The position numbers and the translations under genes were made by a program. Under the pieces are notes generated by a model. It made no database searches. It was not told the DNA's origin and saw nothing but the letters and a program-made list of their open reading frames with translations. Below, piece after piece: positions 17,409 through 26,688 of a stretch of 64,000 nucleotides of DNA; within the stretch, counting starts at the first letter, position 1, and every line of letters starts with the position of its first letter. The DNA is from Niveibacterium umoris (lineage in GTDB: Bacteria; Pseudomonadota; Gammaproteobacteria; Burkholderiales; Rhodocyclaceae): NCBI RefSeq assembly GCF_014197015.1, contig NZ_JACIET010000001.1, positions 558,001 through 622,000 on the forward strand, read 5' to 3'.

Positions 17409-19441
17409 ATGCACCGATGAACACCACCGAAAAGAATGTCGTGCTCGCCTTGCGCGAGCTCTCGATGCACATCGACAGCGAACGCGGCGTGGTGCGCGCG
17501 CTCGATCGCGTCAGCTTCGAACTGCGTGCTGGTGAGACCTTCGCGTTGCTCGGCGAATCGGGCTGCGGCAAGTCGATGACCGCGCTGTCGCTGATGCGAC
17601 TGCTGCCGCCCGCCGGCCGCATCGCCGGCGGCGAAGTGCAGATGGGCGGGCGCGATCTGTGCAACCTCACCGAAGCGCAGATGCGCCGCGTGCGCGGCGG
17701 CGACCTGGCGATGATCTTCCAGGAGCCGGGCACCAGCCTGAACGCGGTGCTGACGGTTGGCCAGCAGCTTGGCGAAGTGCTCGCGATCCATCGCGGCCTC
17801 AAGGGTGAAGCGGCGCGCACTGAAGCGATCGCGCTGATGAAGCAGGTGGGCATCCCCGATCCCGAGCGTCGCCTGACCGAATATCCGTTCCAGTTCTCCG
17901 GCGGCATGAAGCAGCGCGTCATGATCGCGATGGCGCTCGCCGGCAAGCCCAAGGTGCTGATTGCCGATGAGCCGACCACCGCGCTGGACGTGACGATCCA
18001 GGCGCAGGTGCTGGACCTGATGGCGGATCTGCAGCGCGAGCAGCGCATGGCGATGATGCTGATCACCCACGATCTGGGCGTGGTCGCGAAGATGGCGCAC
18101 CGCATCGGCGTGATGTACGCCGGACACCTGATCGAAGAGGCGCCGCGCGATCGGTTCTTTGCCAAACCCGCCCACCCTTATTCGGTCAAGCTGTTCGAGG
18201 CGCTGCCCGAAGGCCATCGCCAGAGCGGCAAGCTCGCCACGATCCCGGGTTCGGTGCCGCCGCTGACGACCGATTTCATCGGTTGCCGCTTCGCGGCCCG
18301 CTGCGAACACGCTTGGGATCGTTGTCGCGGCGAAGCGCCACGCTGGTACGAACTGGGCGATGGTCAGCGCGTGCGCTGCCACCTCTTCGATGCCGTCGAG
18401 CAGGGCCGCACATCCGGTGCGGTGGCGAGCAAGGTTCAGGAGGCAAAACCCCCGACGCGTGCCGGCGATACGCTGCTCGAAGTGCAAGGCTTGCAGGTGC
18501 ACTTTCCGATCAAGCGTGGGGTGTTCCAGCGTACCGTCGGGCATGTGAAAGCGGTGGACGGCGTGAGCCTGACGCTCAAGGCTGGGCGGACGTTGGCGCT
18601 GGTCGGTGAATCCGGCTGCGGCAAGACTACCGCTGGCAAGGCCATTCTGCGCCTGATCGAACCTACCGGCGGTAGCGCCGCGCTGGGCGGTGCCGATATC
18701 GGATCGCTCGATCCGACCGCACTGCGCGCGCTGCGTTCGAAGATGCAGATGGTCTTTCAGGATCCGTTCGGATCGCTCAATCCACGACTGCGTGTTTCGG
18801 AGATCATCGACGAAGGCATGGAAGCGCTCGGTATCGGTGGCGACGCCGTTGCGCGACGCGAACGTATCCTGCAGATCATGCAGCAAGTGGGTTTGCGGCC
18901 CGAGATGGTGGACCGCTACCCGCACGAGTTTTCCGGCGGCCAGCGCCAGCGGATCGCTGTGGCGCGCGCTTTGGCTGTGTCACCGCAGCTGATCGTTTGC
19001 GATGAACCCACCTCGGCGCTGGATGTGTCGGTGCAGGCGCAGATCCTGAATCTGCTGCAGGAACTGCAGTCTGAACTGGGGCTGGCCTTCCTCTTCATCA
19101 CCCACAACATCGGCGTGGTCGAGTATCTGGCACACGATGTGGCGGTGATGTACCTGGGCCGGATCGTGGAGCAGGGCAGCGCCGAAGAGGTGCTGAAGTC
19201 TCCGCGGCATCCCTACACCCAGGCGCTGCTGGCCGCGGTGCCGCGTGCGGACATCCATGCGTCCGCTGCGAATACCTCGGTCAAACCGGTGAAAGGTGAT
19301 CTGCCTTCGCCGTCGAACCCGCCGCAGGGGTGTCACTTCCATCCGCGATGCCCGCAGGCGCGTGACGAGTGCAAACAGTCGTACCCTGAGGCCCGAAAGG
19401 TCTCGGAGACCCGCGTGGTGAGTTGCCATTTCGCACTGTGA
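17405..19441 (+). CDS. Peptide ABC transporter, fused double ATPase (DppD-DppF/YejF type)
   Basis: A cytoplasmic ATPase of 678 residues with two complete nucleotide-binding domains, replacing separate D and F subunits. Walker A motifs are GESGCGKSMT (about residue 50) and GESGCGKTTAG (about residue 402); signature motifs are FSGGMKQRV and FSGGQRQRIAV; Walker B segments are VLIADEPT and LIVCDEPT. Both halves carry the C-terminal oligopeptide-ATPase cysteine region (CRFAARCEHAWDRC and CHFHPRCPQARDEC), which in this family can hold an iron-sulfur cluster. The start is a GTG overlapping the permease stop; ATG at 17417 is the alternative. A terminator follows. Confidence 0.95.
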   Translation: MNAPMNTTEKNVVLALRELSMHIDSERGVVRALDRVSFELRAGETFALLGESGCGKSMTALSLMRLLPPAGRIAGGEVQMGGRDLCNLTEAQMRRVRGGDLAMIFQEPGTSLNAVLTVGQQLGEVLAIHRGLKGEAARTEAIALMKQVGIPDPERRLTEYPFQFSGGMKQRVMIAMALAGKPKVLIADEPTTALDVTIQAQVLDLMADLQREQRMAMMLITHDLGVVAKMAHRIGVMYAGHLIEEAPRDRFFAKPAHPYSVKLFEALPEGHRQSGKLATIPGSVPPLTTDFIGCRFAARCEHAWDRCRGEAPRWYELGDGQRVRCHLFDAVEQGRTSGAVASKVQEAKPPTRAGDTLLEVQGLQVHFPIKRGVFQRTVGHVKAVDGVSLTLKAGRTLALVGESGCGKTTAGKAILRLIEPTGGSAALGGADIGSLDPTALRALRSKMQMVFQDPFGSLNPRLRVSEIIDEGMEALGIGGDAVARRERILQIMQQVGLRPEMVDRYPHEFSGGQRQRIAVARALAVSPQLIVCDEPTSALDVSVQAQILNLLQELQSELGLAFLFITHNIGVVEYLAHDVAVMYLGRIVEQGSAEEVLKSPRHPYTQALLAAVPRADIHASAANTSVKPVKGDLPSPSNPPQGCHFHPRCPQARDECKQSYPEARKVSETRVVSCHFAL

Positions 19442-19464
19442 CGTTCGCTTTGGGCGGTGAACCA

Positions 19465-19495
19465 AAAGGCGCCCATGGGCGTCTTTCGGTTTTCG
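19465..19495 (+). terminator. Terminator after the peptide ABC operon
   Basis: AAAGGCGCC pairs with GGCGTCTTT (one G-T pair) around a CATG loop, followed by CGGTTTTCG. The U-tract is short. Confidence 0.6.
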
Positions 19496-19597
19496 CGAAG
19501 ACCGGAAATGGCCGGGGCGCGTCGGTGTTTCTTACTGTTTCATGCGGCGTTCCGTCCTGTCATAAAAAGTGACCATATATTTAGCGACTTGAGATCG

Positions 19598-19613
19598 TGG
19601 AACACGTGATGCT
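19598..19613 (+). promoter_or_regulatory. Sigma-54-like (-24/-12) promoter
   Basis: TGGAAC-N5-ATGCT matches the consensus TGGCAC-N5-TTGCW with two mismatches and keeps the essential GG and GC ten bases apart. It lies 43 bases before the PEP-CTERM gene. PEP-CTERM genes are known to be linked with the PrsK/PrsR system and sigma-54. Confidence 0.65.
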
Positions 19614-19656
19614 TCAACCCGAATGAGAACGCTTTAGTTCACAACGGGAGGGTGTC

Positions 19657-20550
19657 ATGGAACGTAAATTCCAACTGCTGGGCGGCATGGTCCTTGCGGG
19701 ACTGAGCCTTGCTTCCGCGTCTGCATTCGCGGCCCCGATTTCTAGCTGGGGCTTTACAACTGATTCAGGCTTCATCGCCTATCGCGACACCAACAACAGT
19801 ACTGCTGGCATCACAGGGAGTGCTGCCAATGCGCGCCTGAGTGGTGAGAACGGGTTGATCAGCCTCCAGACTGGCGGCTCGTACGACTTCTCGACGATCG
19901 GCGACGTTTATTCGAAGCTTTCGTGGGGGACCCCCGCGGTCCCCGGTGGGGGGCAATCGTCGTTGTCCGTCGGCGCGGCCACGAATGGATCGGTGAGCGG
20001 CGTGCTGACAACCAACGGATCTTCGGTGCCGACGATGAGTGTCGTGCACAACAATTTCCCGATCTATGCGCCCTCGCTGCGCAGTGCGACGCTGTTCAAC
20101 ATCCTCAAACTCGATCCGTTGGTGCCGGATTTGCCGCCGTTTGATGCGCCGGCCCTGATGTTTGCGATCCATTACCTTGAAACCGACAACGTCTTGCCCT
20201 GCACAGTGGCGAGCCCGACTCCGTGCAACGATATCTTCGTGATTGACGTTGCTGGCGCTGGATTCAATCCACTGGACAAGACCTTCAATCAGACCTTTGA
20301 GTATCCAGAGTACGGCTTCTACAACGCGAAACTGTTGGTGGCGGGCGTCGATGTGCTCAGCGATGCGGCCTGCCGTGCCGTGGGGGTCGCCAATGGCTGT
20401 ATTGGCTTCACCACCGTAGAGAGCGAGGCGAACACTTTCAACGTCTCGTTCTCGATCACCGATAAGCCCTTTGAAACGCCAGAGCCGGCGTCGTTGGGCC
20501 TGATTGGCGCTGCACTCGCTTTGCTCGCATATCGTCGCCATACCGCTTGA
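19657..20550 (+). CDS. PEP-CTERM sorting domain protein
   Basis: A secreted protein of 297 residues. It has an N-terminal signal peptide (hydrophobic about residues 8-28, ending ASAFAAP) and a C-terminal sorting signal: the motif PEPASLG, a hydrophobic helix (LIGAALALLA) and a basic end (YRRHTA). Such proteins are cut by exosortase and often accompany exopolysaccharide or floc formation. The middle contains VVHNNFPI, which recalls the THxN subgroup of PEP-CTERM proteins, though the Thr is replaced. Two cysteine pairs occur between residues 185 and 250. GGGAGGG precedes the ATG. It stands alone between terminators behind a sigma-54-like promoter. Confidence 0.9.
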   Translation: MERKFQLLGGMVLAGLSLASASAFAAPISSWGFTTDSGFIAYRDTNNSTAGITGSAANARLSGENGLISLQTGGSYDFSTIGDVYSKLSWGTPAVPGGGQSSLSVGAATNGSVSGVLTTNGSSVPTMSVVHNNFPIYAPSLRSATLFNILKLDPLVPDLPPFDAPALMFAIHYLETDNVLPCTVASPTPCNDIFVIDVAGAGFNPLDKTFNQTFEYPEYGFYNAKLLVAGVDVLSDAACRAVGVANGCIGFTTVESEANTFNVSFSITDKPFETPEPASLGLIGAALALLAYRRHTA

Positions 20551-20565
20551 ATGACGTGGCAGACC

Positions 20566-20593
20566 GAAACAGCGGGCACCAGCCCGCTGTTTC
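20566..20593 (+). terminator. Hairpin terminator after the PEP-CTERM gene
   Basis: GAAACAGCGGGC and GCCCGCTGTTTC form a perfect 12-base stem with an ACCA loop. The U-run is weak, so it may work for both converging genes. The remaining 220 bases up to bpt hold nothing I can identify. Confidence 0.65.
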
Positions 20594-20816
20594 GTTCGGT
20601 CACACAAATCGCAAAGGCGTGCTTGGCTTCCGGTCTAACCGGCGCAGCACGGCGTTACGGGCTTTGGATCCCGGCGGGCTATGGCATTGATAAGCAAGGG
20701 GTGGCGAGGCTTGTTTCGGCTTCAATGAATTGGCCGCGTGGCGTCATCCAGGCAGGCCTTTGCTCGTGGCTGCACCGACGTCTCAAGACGCGCCGCTCAT
20801 TTACCAAGGGCAGGTA

Positions 20817-21563
20817 TCAGCCGAGCGTTTCGAAATCGCGCGCCGTCAGTTCGCGCCAAAGGCCGTCGACGCGGCCTTCGAGCGGCCTGAAGCGGGCCTT
20901 GTAGTTCATCTTGCGGCTCTCGCGAATCCAGTACCCCAGATAGAGATAGGGCAGGCCGGCGCGCCGGCAGGCGTCGATCTGCCACAGGATCGCGTAAGTG
21001 CCGAGGCTCGCCGGTTCGAGGTCGGGATCGTAAAAGGTATAGACGCTGGAAAGCCCGTCGGTGAGGCAGTCGACGATGCTGGCCATGCGCAGCACACCGT
21101 TTTCGCGGAACTCGATCAAGCGGGTGTCGATGTGGCTTTGCAGCAGGAAGTGCGAGTACTGCTCGCGACTGTCCTGATCCATGCCACCGCCCGCGTGGCG
21201 ACTTGCCTGGTAGCGCTGGTACAGCGCGTAGTGTTCTTCGTTGAAGACGAGCGGATGTTCGGCGGCAACCAGCGCCGTGTTACGCGCGATCGCCCTGCGC
21301 TGGCTGCGCGAAGGCTCGAATCGTTCAACGGGAACCCGCACCGGCACGCAGGCGCGGCAGGTGTCGCAATGCGGCCGGTAGGTGAAGACACCGCTGCGGC
21401 GGAAACCGTTCCTGAGCAGGTCGCTGTAGAGCGGCGTGTCGATCATGTGGCCGGGGGTCGCCACCTGCGATCGCGCGATGCGATCGGGCAGGTAGGAGCA
21501 GGCATACGGCGCGGTCGCGTAGAACTGCAGGAAGGCGTAGGGCAGATCCTTCAGTAGCGTCAT
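20817..21563 (-). CDS. bpt: Aspartate/glutamate leucyltransferase (arginyltransferase family)
   Basis: Bpt adds leucine from tRNA to N-terminal Asp or Glu of proteins, marking them for degradation by ClpAP through ClpS. The protein is 248 residues. The N-terminal domain has the conserved cysteines in [16 protein letters not shown], and the C-terminal GNAT-like domain contains [21 protein letters not shown]. The start at 21563 overlaps the aat stop (ATGA). With aat upstream, both leucyltransferases of the bacterial N-degron pathway form one operon. Confidence 0.95.
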   Translation of the reverse strand: MTLLKDLPYAFLQFYATAPYACSYLPDRIARSQVATPGHMIDTPLYSDLLRNGFRRSGVFTYRPHCDTCRACVPVRVPVERFEPSRSQRRAIARNTALVAAEHPLVFNEEHYALYQRYQASRHAGGGMDQDSREQYSHFLLQSHIDTRLIEFRENGVLRMASIVDCLTDGLSSVYTFYDPDLEPASLGTYAILWQIDACRRAGLPYLYLGYWIRESRKMNYKARFRPLEGRVDGLWRELTARDFETLG

Positions 21564-22282
21564 CTCTCTGCGTTCCCCCAGTCGATGTCCTGCATCTGTG
21601 TCGCGCCCCATTTTGCAGCTGTCGCGTCCGGCCCGGCATGCATTGCGAGCAGTCGCGAAAAGGCGCTTCGTGCGATTTCGCGGCCACCCATCGAGGCCAA
21701 GTGTGCAGTATTCATCTGGCAATCTATCACCCGGAAATCCCGCCGTTCAAGATCGCGCGCCAGATGGGCGAGCGCGAGCTTCGAAGCGTCGGTTTTTCGC
21801 GCGAACATCGACTCGCCGAAGAACACCTTTCCGATCGCCATGCCGTACAAGCCCCCGGCAAGTTCTCCATCCACCCAGGTTTCGACGCTGTGCGCCCAGC
21901 CGAGTTCATGCATCTGGCAGTAGGCGGCATGCATCGCTTCGGTGATCCAGGTGCCGCCACCCGGCTCGCGGGGCGCGGCGCAGGCCTCGATCACATCGGC
22001 AAACACGGTGTCGCAGCGGATCTCGTAATCGCCGCGACGCAACGCCTTGCGCAGTGATCGCGTGACACGGATTTCCCCCGGCAGTAGCACCATGCGCGGA
22101 TCGGGGCTCCACCACAGGATCGGGTCGCCCGGCGCAAACCACGGAAAGATGCCTTGCCGGTACGCGGTGAGGAGCCACTCAGGCGTCAGGGCGCCGCCCG
22201 CTGCAAGCAAACCGTTCGGCTCGGGCAGCGCGTGTTCGAGGGGCGGGAAACCCGGCGGGTGGGGCGGGAGCCAATGGAGCAT
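21560..22282 (-). CDS. aat: Leucyl/phenylalanyl-tRNA--protein transferase
   Basis: Aat transfers Leu or Phe from charged tRNA to N-terminal Lys or Arg, creating an N-degron. The protein is 240 residues. Family motifs are visible: [44 protein letters not shown] and [19 protein letters not shown]. The ATG at 22282 starts [14 protein letters not shown], as is normal for the family. It is first in the aat-bpt operon. The 255 bases up to the divergent M61 peptidase gene must hold both promoters; I could not place them. Confidence 0.96.
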   Translation of the reverse strand: MLHWLPPHPPGFPPLEHALPEPNGLLAAGGALTPEWLLTAYRQGIFPWFAPGDPILWWSPDPRMVLLPGEIRVTRSLRKALRRGDYEIRCDTVFADVIEACAAPREPGGGTWITEAMHAAYCQMHELGWAHSVETWVDGELAGGLYGMAIGKVFFGESMFARKTDASKLALAHLARDLERRDFRVIDCQMNTAHLASMGGREIARSAFSRLLAMHAGPDATAAKWGATQMQDIDWGNAER

Positions 22283-22537
22283 TGGTGCGGTCTGGGTGGG
22301 TTGGCCATCGTTATGCGTATCGGGCGGAGTATAGGCACAAGCGCCACAGGTCCCGTGCGTGTTGCAAGGTCGCCAATTCGCATGTGACTGCCGCGTCCCC
22401 GAAGGATTCTTGGCGGGCCAAACGGGCATGATGAAAAATTGCCGTGCTGCGCGCCTCTGCTGCGCTGCCAATCCCGACCACCGGCCGCTTTCGGCAGGCC
22501 CGGCCCATAACAAGACATAGCACCCCAGAGGATTCAA

Positions 22538-24322
22538 TTGTCCGCGTTGCAGCCCGTTCGCTACACGATTACGCCGGCCGACCCGGCTGCCCACCTCTTC
22601 GAAGTCACGCTGGAAATCGACACGCCCGCCAGCGGTCAGCGTTTCCTGTTGCCTGCCTGGATTCCTGGCAGTTACATGGTGCGCGAGTTCGCGCGCAACA
22701 TCGTCTGGCTGAAGGGCGAATGTGACGGTGTCGCGGTCAAGGTCGACAAGGCCGACAAGCACACTTGGGTGCTCGGTCGCGTCGCCGCCGGTGCAAAGGT
22801 GTTGCGTCTGACCTACGCGGTGTACGCGTGGGACCTTTCGGTGCGATGCGCCCACCTCGACGCCACGCATGGCTTCTTCAACGGCACGCAGGTCTTCTTG
22901 CGTGTCGAGGGCCGTGAGCAAGCGCCGCATCGGGTGCGCATCGATGCCCCGGTCGGGGTTCGCGGCTGGTCCGTCGCGACCTCGCTGCCCGAAGCGGCTG
23001 GTCGCGGCGGCGCGAAGCGCAAGGGCTTCGGCTGGTACGAGGCGCCCGATTACGATGCGCTGATCGATCATCCGGTCGAGATGGGGGCGCTAAGCTGGGT
23101 CAGTTTCGAGGTGCGCGGTGTGTCGCACGACTTTGCGATCAACGGTCGGCACGATTGTGATCTGGCACGACTCGCCGCCGATGTCGCGCGCGCCTGCGAA
23201 GCCCAGTGTGCGTTGTTTGGCGACGCGCCGCCGCCGTTCGAACGTTATGTCTTCATGCTTACCGTCGTGGGCGATGGATATGGCGGACTCGAACATCGCG
23301 ATTCGACCGCGCTGCTGGCGTCGCGCAACGATCTGCCCTTTCCGGGGATGAAGGACGCCACCGAGGCCTATCGCGGCTTCCTTGGTCTGTGCAGTCATGA
23401 GTATTTCCACGCCTGGAACGTCAAGCGCATCAAGCCTGCGGCGTTTGCGCCCTACGACCTGCAGCAGGAAAACTACACCCGGCTGCTGTGGCTGTTCGAG
23501 GGTTTCACCTCCTACTACGACGACCTGGCGTTGGTGAGGGCCGGCCTCGTTTCGCACGACGAATACCTGGCGCTTGTCGCTAAGACCGCCGGCGCTGTTG
23601 CGCGTGGGGCCGGGCGCGCGGTGCAGTCGGTGGCCGAGTCGTCGTTCGACGCATGGATCAAGTACTACCGGCAGGACGAGAACGCGCCGAATGCGATCGT
23701 CAGCTACTACGCCAAGGGCTCGCTGGTGGCGCTGGCACTGGATCTGACGCTACGTGCGAAGAGCGCCGGCAGAAAGTCGCTCGACGATGTGATGCGTTTG
23801 CTGTGGGCGCGCCACGGGGCGGGCGATGGCGTGGCGGAAGACGCGATGCCGGGGATCATCCGTGAAGCCACCGGAATCGATGTCACCCGCTTGCTGCGTT
23901 CTGCAACCGAGGGCGTGGAAGACCTGCCTTTGGAGAAATTGCTCAAACCTTTCGGCGTGCGTGCGCTGTGGCAGGCGGAGGGAGAGGTTCCGTATGTTGG
24001 CGCCAAACTTGCCACTGAAGGCGAGTCGGTCAAGTTCGCTCAGGTCTTTAGCGGTGGGCCGGCACACGCTGCGTGCATCTCTGCCGGCGACCTGCTGATC
24101 GCGGTTGATGGTTTGCGGGTGAAGGCCGGTGGGCTGGAGGCGAGACTGACGCGTCACAAGGCCGGCGACCAACTGCGTCTGCATCTGTTCCGTCGTGACG
24201 AGTTGTACGAGACCAGCCTGACGCTGGCTGCGCCACTGACGACGACGCTCAAGTTGTCGATCGAGGCTAAGGCGGCAAAGGGGGCGGCGAAGCTTCGCCA
24301 GGGGTGGCTTGGCGGAAATTGA
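22538..24322 (+). CDS. M61 family peptidase (glycyl aminopeptidase-like) with PDZ domain
   Basis: A zinc peptidase of 594 residues. The metal motif HEYFH is at residues 287-291, and the third ligand Glu321 lies in WLFEGFTSYYDD. The N-terminal beta domain is typical of M61 (LPAWIPGSYMVREFARNI), and a PDZ domain occupies about residues 480-560. No signal peptide is evident, so the protein is probably cytoplasmic. The start is a TTG behind AGAGGA, because no ATG or GTG fits the family N-terminus (MSALQPVRYTI). The biological substrate is not known. Confidence 0.92.
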   Translation: MSALQPVRYTITPADPAAHLFEVTLEIDTPASGQRFLLPAWIPGSYMVREFARNIVWLKGECDGVAVKVDKADKHTWVLGRVAAGAKVLRLTYAVYAWDLSVRCAHLDATHGFFNGTQVFLRVEGREQAPHRVRIDAPVGVRGWSVATSLPEAAGRGGAKRKGFGWYEAPDYDALIDHPVEMGALSWVSFEVRGVSHDFAINGRHDCDLARLAADVARACEAQCALFGDAPPPFERYVFMLTVVGDGYGGLEHRDSTALLASRNDLPFPGMKDATEAYRGFLGLCSHEYFHAWNVKRIKPAAFAPYDLQQENYTRLLWLFEGFTSYYDDLALVRAGLVSHDEYLALVAKTAGAVARGAGRAVQSVAESSFDAWIKYYRQDENAPNAIVSYYAKGSLVALALDLTLRAKSAGRKSLDDVMRLLWARHGAGDGVAEDAMPGIIREATGIDVTRLLRSATEGVEDLPLEKLLKPFGVRALWQAEGEVPYVGAKLATEGESVKFAQVFSGGPAHAACISAGDLLIAVDGLRVKAGGLEARLTRHKAGDQLRLHLFRRDELYETSLTLAAPLTTTLKLSIEAKAAKGAAKLRQGWLGGN

Positions 24323-24363
24323 TGCACAGCGTGTGAGGCTGCCGGCCCGGCAGAAGCGGATTG

Positions 24364-24882
24364 CTACTCGCAGGGCGACGGGTCGAAACCGAATCGTTTT
24401 GGAACGTCGCCCGATTCAATCGGCGCCAGCTTGAGTCGGTGCACACCCAACGTCAGCCAGCCATGCCGCAGGTCGTCGTCGAGTTCAAGTGCGTCGGACA
24501 GCGCCACGAGATCCTGGCTGGCGAGAAGGCCGATACCGGCATCGGATTCGATCAGGACGGCACCGGATTCGTCGACCCAGCCGGTTTGCGGTGTTACCGG
24601 GCGCCCGGTGTGGGTCAGCAGGCGCGAGGCATCGGAGAGGTCGCGCCCGAATACCCAGGGCGTGTAGTCGAGCCGAACAAAAACCCGCTGCGGCCCGTTC
24701 TGGAAGAACCATCGTCCGGCTTCGTCACACTGGTAATTGCGGCCGATGAACTCGGCAAAGCCGCGATGCGTGACGACTGTGTCCTGCAAGCGCCAGCGCC
24801 CCTGGCGGTCCAGCGACAGCCAGCCGAAACAGGCAGGGACGTTCGGCCAGCGGGCGAGCGAGCGGAGGACCGCGTCGTCCAC
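24364..24882 (-). CDS. Conserved hypothetical protein, DUF2946-like
   Basis: A 172-residue protein without membrane segments. It begins SLARWPNVPACFGWLSLDRQ and has many aromatic residues, as do a group of betaproteobacterial hypothetical proteins that I recall as DUF2946; the domain number is from memory. It has no catalytic motif that I can identify. It lies directly downstream of bamD with an 11-base gap and is probably co-transcribed with it. Confidence 0.75.
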   Translation of the reverse strand: MDDAVLRSLARWPNVPACFGWLSLDRQGRWRLQDTVVTHRGFAEFIGRNYQCDEAGRWFFQNGPQRVFVRLDYTPWVFGRDLSDASRLLTHTGRPVTPQTGWVDESGAVLIESDAGIGLLASQDLVALSDALELDDDLRHGWLTLGVHRLKLAPIESGDVPKRFGFDPSPCE

Positions 24883-24893
24883 CCTTCAGCCTG

Positions 24894-25712
24894 TTACCAG
24901 ATCTTCCACCACGGCCGGGCGGCGGGCGACGCATCGGCAATGTAGCGGCTCTTCGGAAAGTTGAGCGCCAGCACGCGCCGGCTATCGGCTGCGAGATCCT
25001 TCATGCCGAGCTGGTCGTAGCTGTTGATCATGATCGCCAGCGCTTCTTCGACCGCGGGCGAATTCGGATAGTTCTTGATCGTGGCTTGCGCGCGGTTCGC
25101 CGCCGCCAGTTGCGCGTTACGCTTCTGGTAGTAGCGCGCGACGTGGATCTCGTGCTGCGCCAGGGCGTTGACCAGATAGCCCATGCGCACACGGCCGTCT
25201 TCCGCGTACTTGCTGTCGGGGAAGCGGGTCACCAGTTCCTTGAAGGCGTCGAAGGAGCTGAGCGCAGCCTTCGGGTCGCGTTCGGTCAGATCCTGTTGAC
25301 CGACCAGCCCCATGAATCCCTGGTCTTCATTGAAGGTGATCAGGCCCTTCAGGTAGTACGCGTAATCGACGTTGGGGTGGTTCGGGTGCAGCTTGATGAA
25401 GCGCTCGATCGCAGCAAGCGCCTGTGCCGGATCCTGTGCCTTGTACCAGGCGTAGGCAATTTCCAGCTGCGCCTGCTGTGCATAGCGGCCGTAAGGGTAT
25501 TTTGCTTCCAACTGCTCGAAGAGCTTGACCGCGCGATCGTACGAACTGGATTCGAGCAGCTCTTTCGCCTCTGCGTAGATCTCTTCGGCCGGGCGCTGGT
25601 CGATCTTGCCGCCCTTGTCCGACTCGAACCACGACGTCAGCGTGGAGCAGCCAGCCAGCGAAACCAGAACCAGCAAGCTTGCGGCTACACTACGCGCTCG
25701 CAAAAACGGCAT
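24894..25712 (-). CDS. bamD: Outer membrane assembly lipoprotein BamD
   Basis: BamD is the essential lipoprotein of the BAM complex that inserts beta-barrel proteins into the outer membrane. The protein is 272 residues. A lipoprotein signal ends LVSLAGC (Cys22), followed by tetratricopeptide-like repeats: EIYAEAKELLESSSYDRAVK, KYPYGRYAQQAQLEIAYAWY and RFPDSKYAEDGRVRMGYL. The ATG at 25712 is preceded by a perfect TATAAT at 25742-25747 on the same strand. The gene is divergent from rluD, with only 10 bases between start codons. Confidence 0.96.
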   Translation of the reverse strand: MPFLRARSVAASLLVLVSLAGCSTLTSWFESDKGGKIDQRPAEEIYAEAKELLESSSYDRAVKLFEQLEAKYPYGRYAQQAQLEIAYAWYKAQDPAQALAAIERFIKLHPNHPNVDYAYYLKGLITFNEDQGFMGLVGQQDLTERDPKAALSSFDAFKELVTRFPDSKYAEDGRVRMGYLVNALAQHEIHVARYYQKRNAQLAAANRAQATIKNYPNSPAVEEALAIMINSYDQLGMKDLAADSRRVLALNFPKSRYIADASPAARPWWKIW

Positions 25713-25722
25713 CAAAGCACCT

Positions 25723-26688
25723 GTGACTAAGCAAAGCGCGGATTATAGCGGAAGCGCTGAACCGGACCTGGACGAAGGGGTCGTACGAAGCCTGACCGTG
25801 CCCTTTGAAGAGGCCGGGAGCCGCCTTGACGTGGTGCTGGCGCATCTGATTCCAGAGCACTCGCGCGTGCGCTTGCAAGGCTGGATCAAGGAGGGGCGTC
25901 TGACGATAGATGGCGTCTTGGTCGATGACCCCAAGCGCAAGGTGCGCGGCATGGAGCGCCTCGAGCTGGCAGAAGCGCTGCCACTGGAGGTGGTGGCTTC
26001 GGCGCCGGAAGACATCCCGCTGAACATCATCCATGAAGACGCCGACATTCTTGTCATCGACAAGCCTGCCGGACTGGTCGTGCATCCGGGTAGCGGCAAC
26101 TGGAGCGGCACCTTGCTCAATGCGCTGCTGCACCATGCCGAAGACGCCCGCCTGCTGCCCCGCGCGGGGATCGTGCACCGACTCGACAAGGACACCAGCG
26201 GCTTGATGGTTGTGGCGCGCAATGAAATCGCGCAGACCGATCTGGTGCGGCAGTTGCAGGCTCGAACCGTCAAGCGCCAGTACTACGCACTGGTGCGCGG
26301 CAGCGTCGCCGGCGACACCATTGTGGATGCGCCAATTGGCCGCCATCCCACGCAGCGCACCCGCATGGCGGTGGTGAGCGGGGCGCGCGAAGCACGCACG
26401 CACGTGAAAGTCTGCGAACGTTTCGAACGCTGCACCCTGGTCGAATGCGCGCTCGAAACCGGGCGTACGCATCAGATCCGGGTGCATATGGCCCACCTCG
26501 GTCACCCTTTGGTTGGTGACACGCTCTACGGCGGCGGCCGGGGCGAACCGGTATTTCACCGTCAGGCGCTGCATGCGTGGCGGCTCGGTCTGATTCATCC
26601 AGCGACGCGCGAGGCAATGGCATGGGAGACCGCCTTGCCGCCTGACTTTGCCAGCCTGCTTGAAACGCTCGGCCGGGGGCGCGCATGA
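25723..26688 (+). CDS. rluD: 23S rRNA pseudouridine(1911/1915/1917) synthase RluD
   Basis: RluD makes three pseudouridines in helix 69 of 23S rRNA. The protein is about 321 residues: an N-terminal S4 RNA-binding domain (about residues 25-85) and the RluA-type catalytic domain with the catalytic Asp in AGIVHRLDKDTSGLMVVAR. The C-terminal RTHQIRVHMAHLGHPLVGD is also typical. The start is uncertain. GTG at 25723 lacks a ribosome binding site but gives a normal length; the frame is open upstream, where it would run antisense to the bamD signal peptide. ATGA overlap with pgeF. Confidence 0.93.
   Translation: MTKQSADYSGSAEPDLDEGVVRSLTVPFEEAGSRLDVVLAHLIPEHSRVRLQGWIKEGRLTIDGVLVDDPKRKVRGMERLELAEALPLEVVASAPEDIPLNIIHEDADILVIDKPAGLVVHPGSGNWSGTLLNALLHHAEDARLLPRAGIVHRLDKDTSGLMVVARNEIAQTDLVRQLQARTVKRQYYALVRGSVAGDTIVDAPIGRHPTQRTRMAVVSGAREARTHVKVCERFERCTLVECALETGRTHQIRVHMAHLGHPLVGDTLYGGGRGEPVFHRQALHAWRLGLIHPATREAMAWETALPPDFASLLETLGRGRA
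25742..25747 (-). promoter_or_regulatory. -10 element of the bamD promoter
   Basis: A perfect TATAAT on the minus strand, 30 bases upstream of the bamD start, which implies a leader of about 20 bases. No good -35 is visible at 17-base spacing. The element lies inside the assumed rluD coding sequence. Confidence 0.55.

Noticed and set aside
17042-18925. A 627-codon open frame on the minus strand
   Set aside because: It is antisense to the permease and the double ATPase, both with clear motifs.
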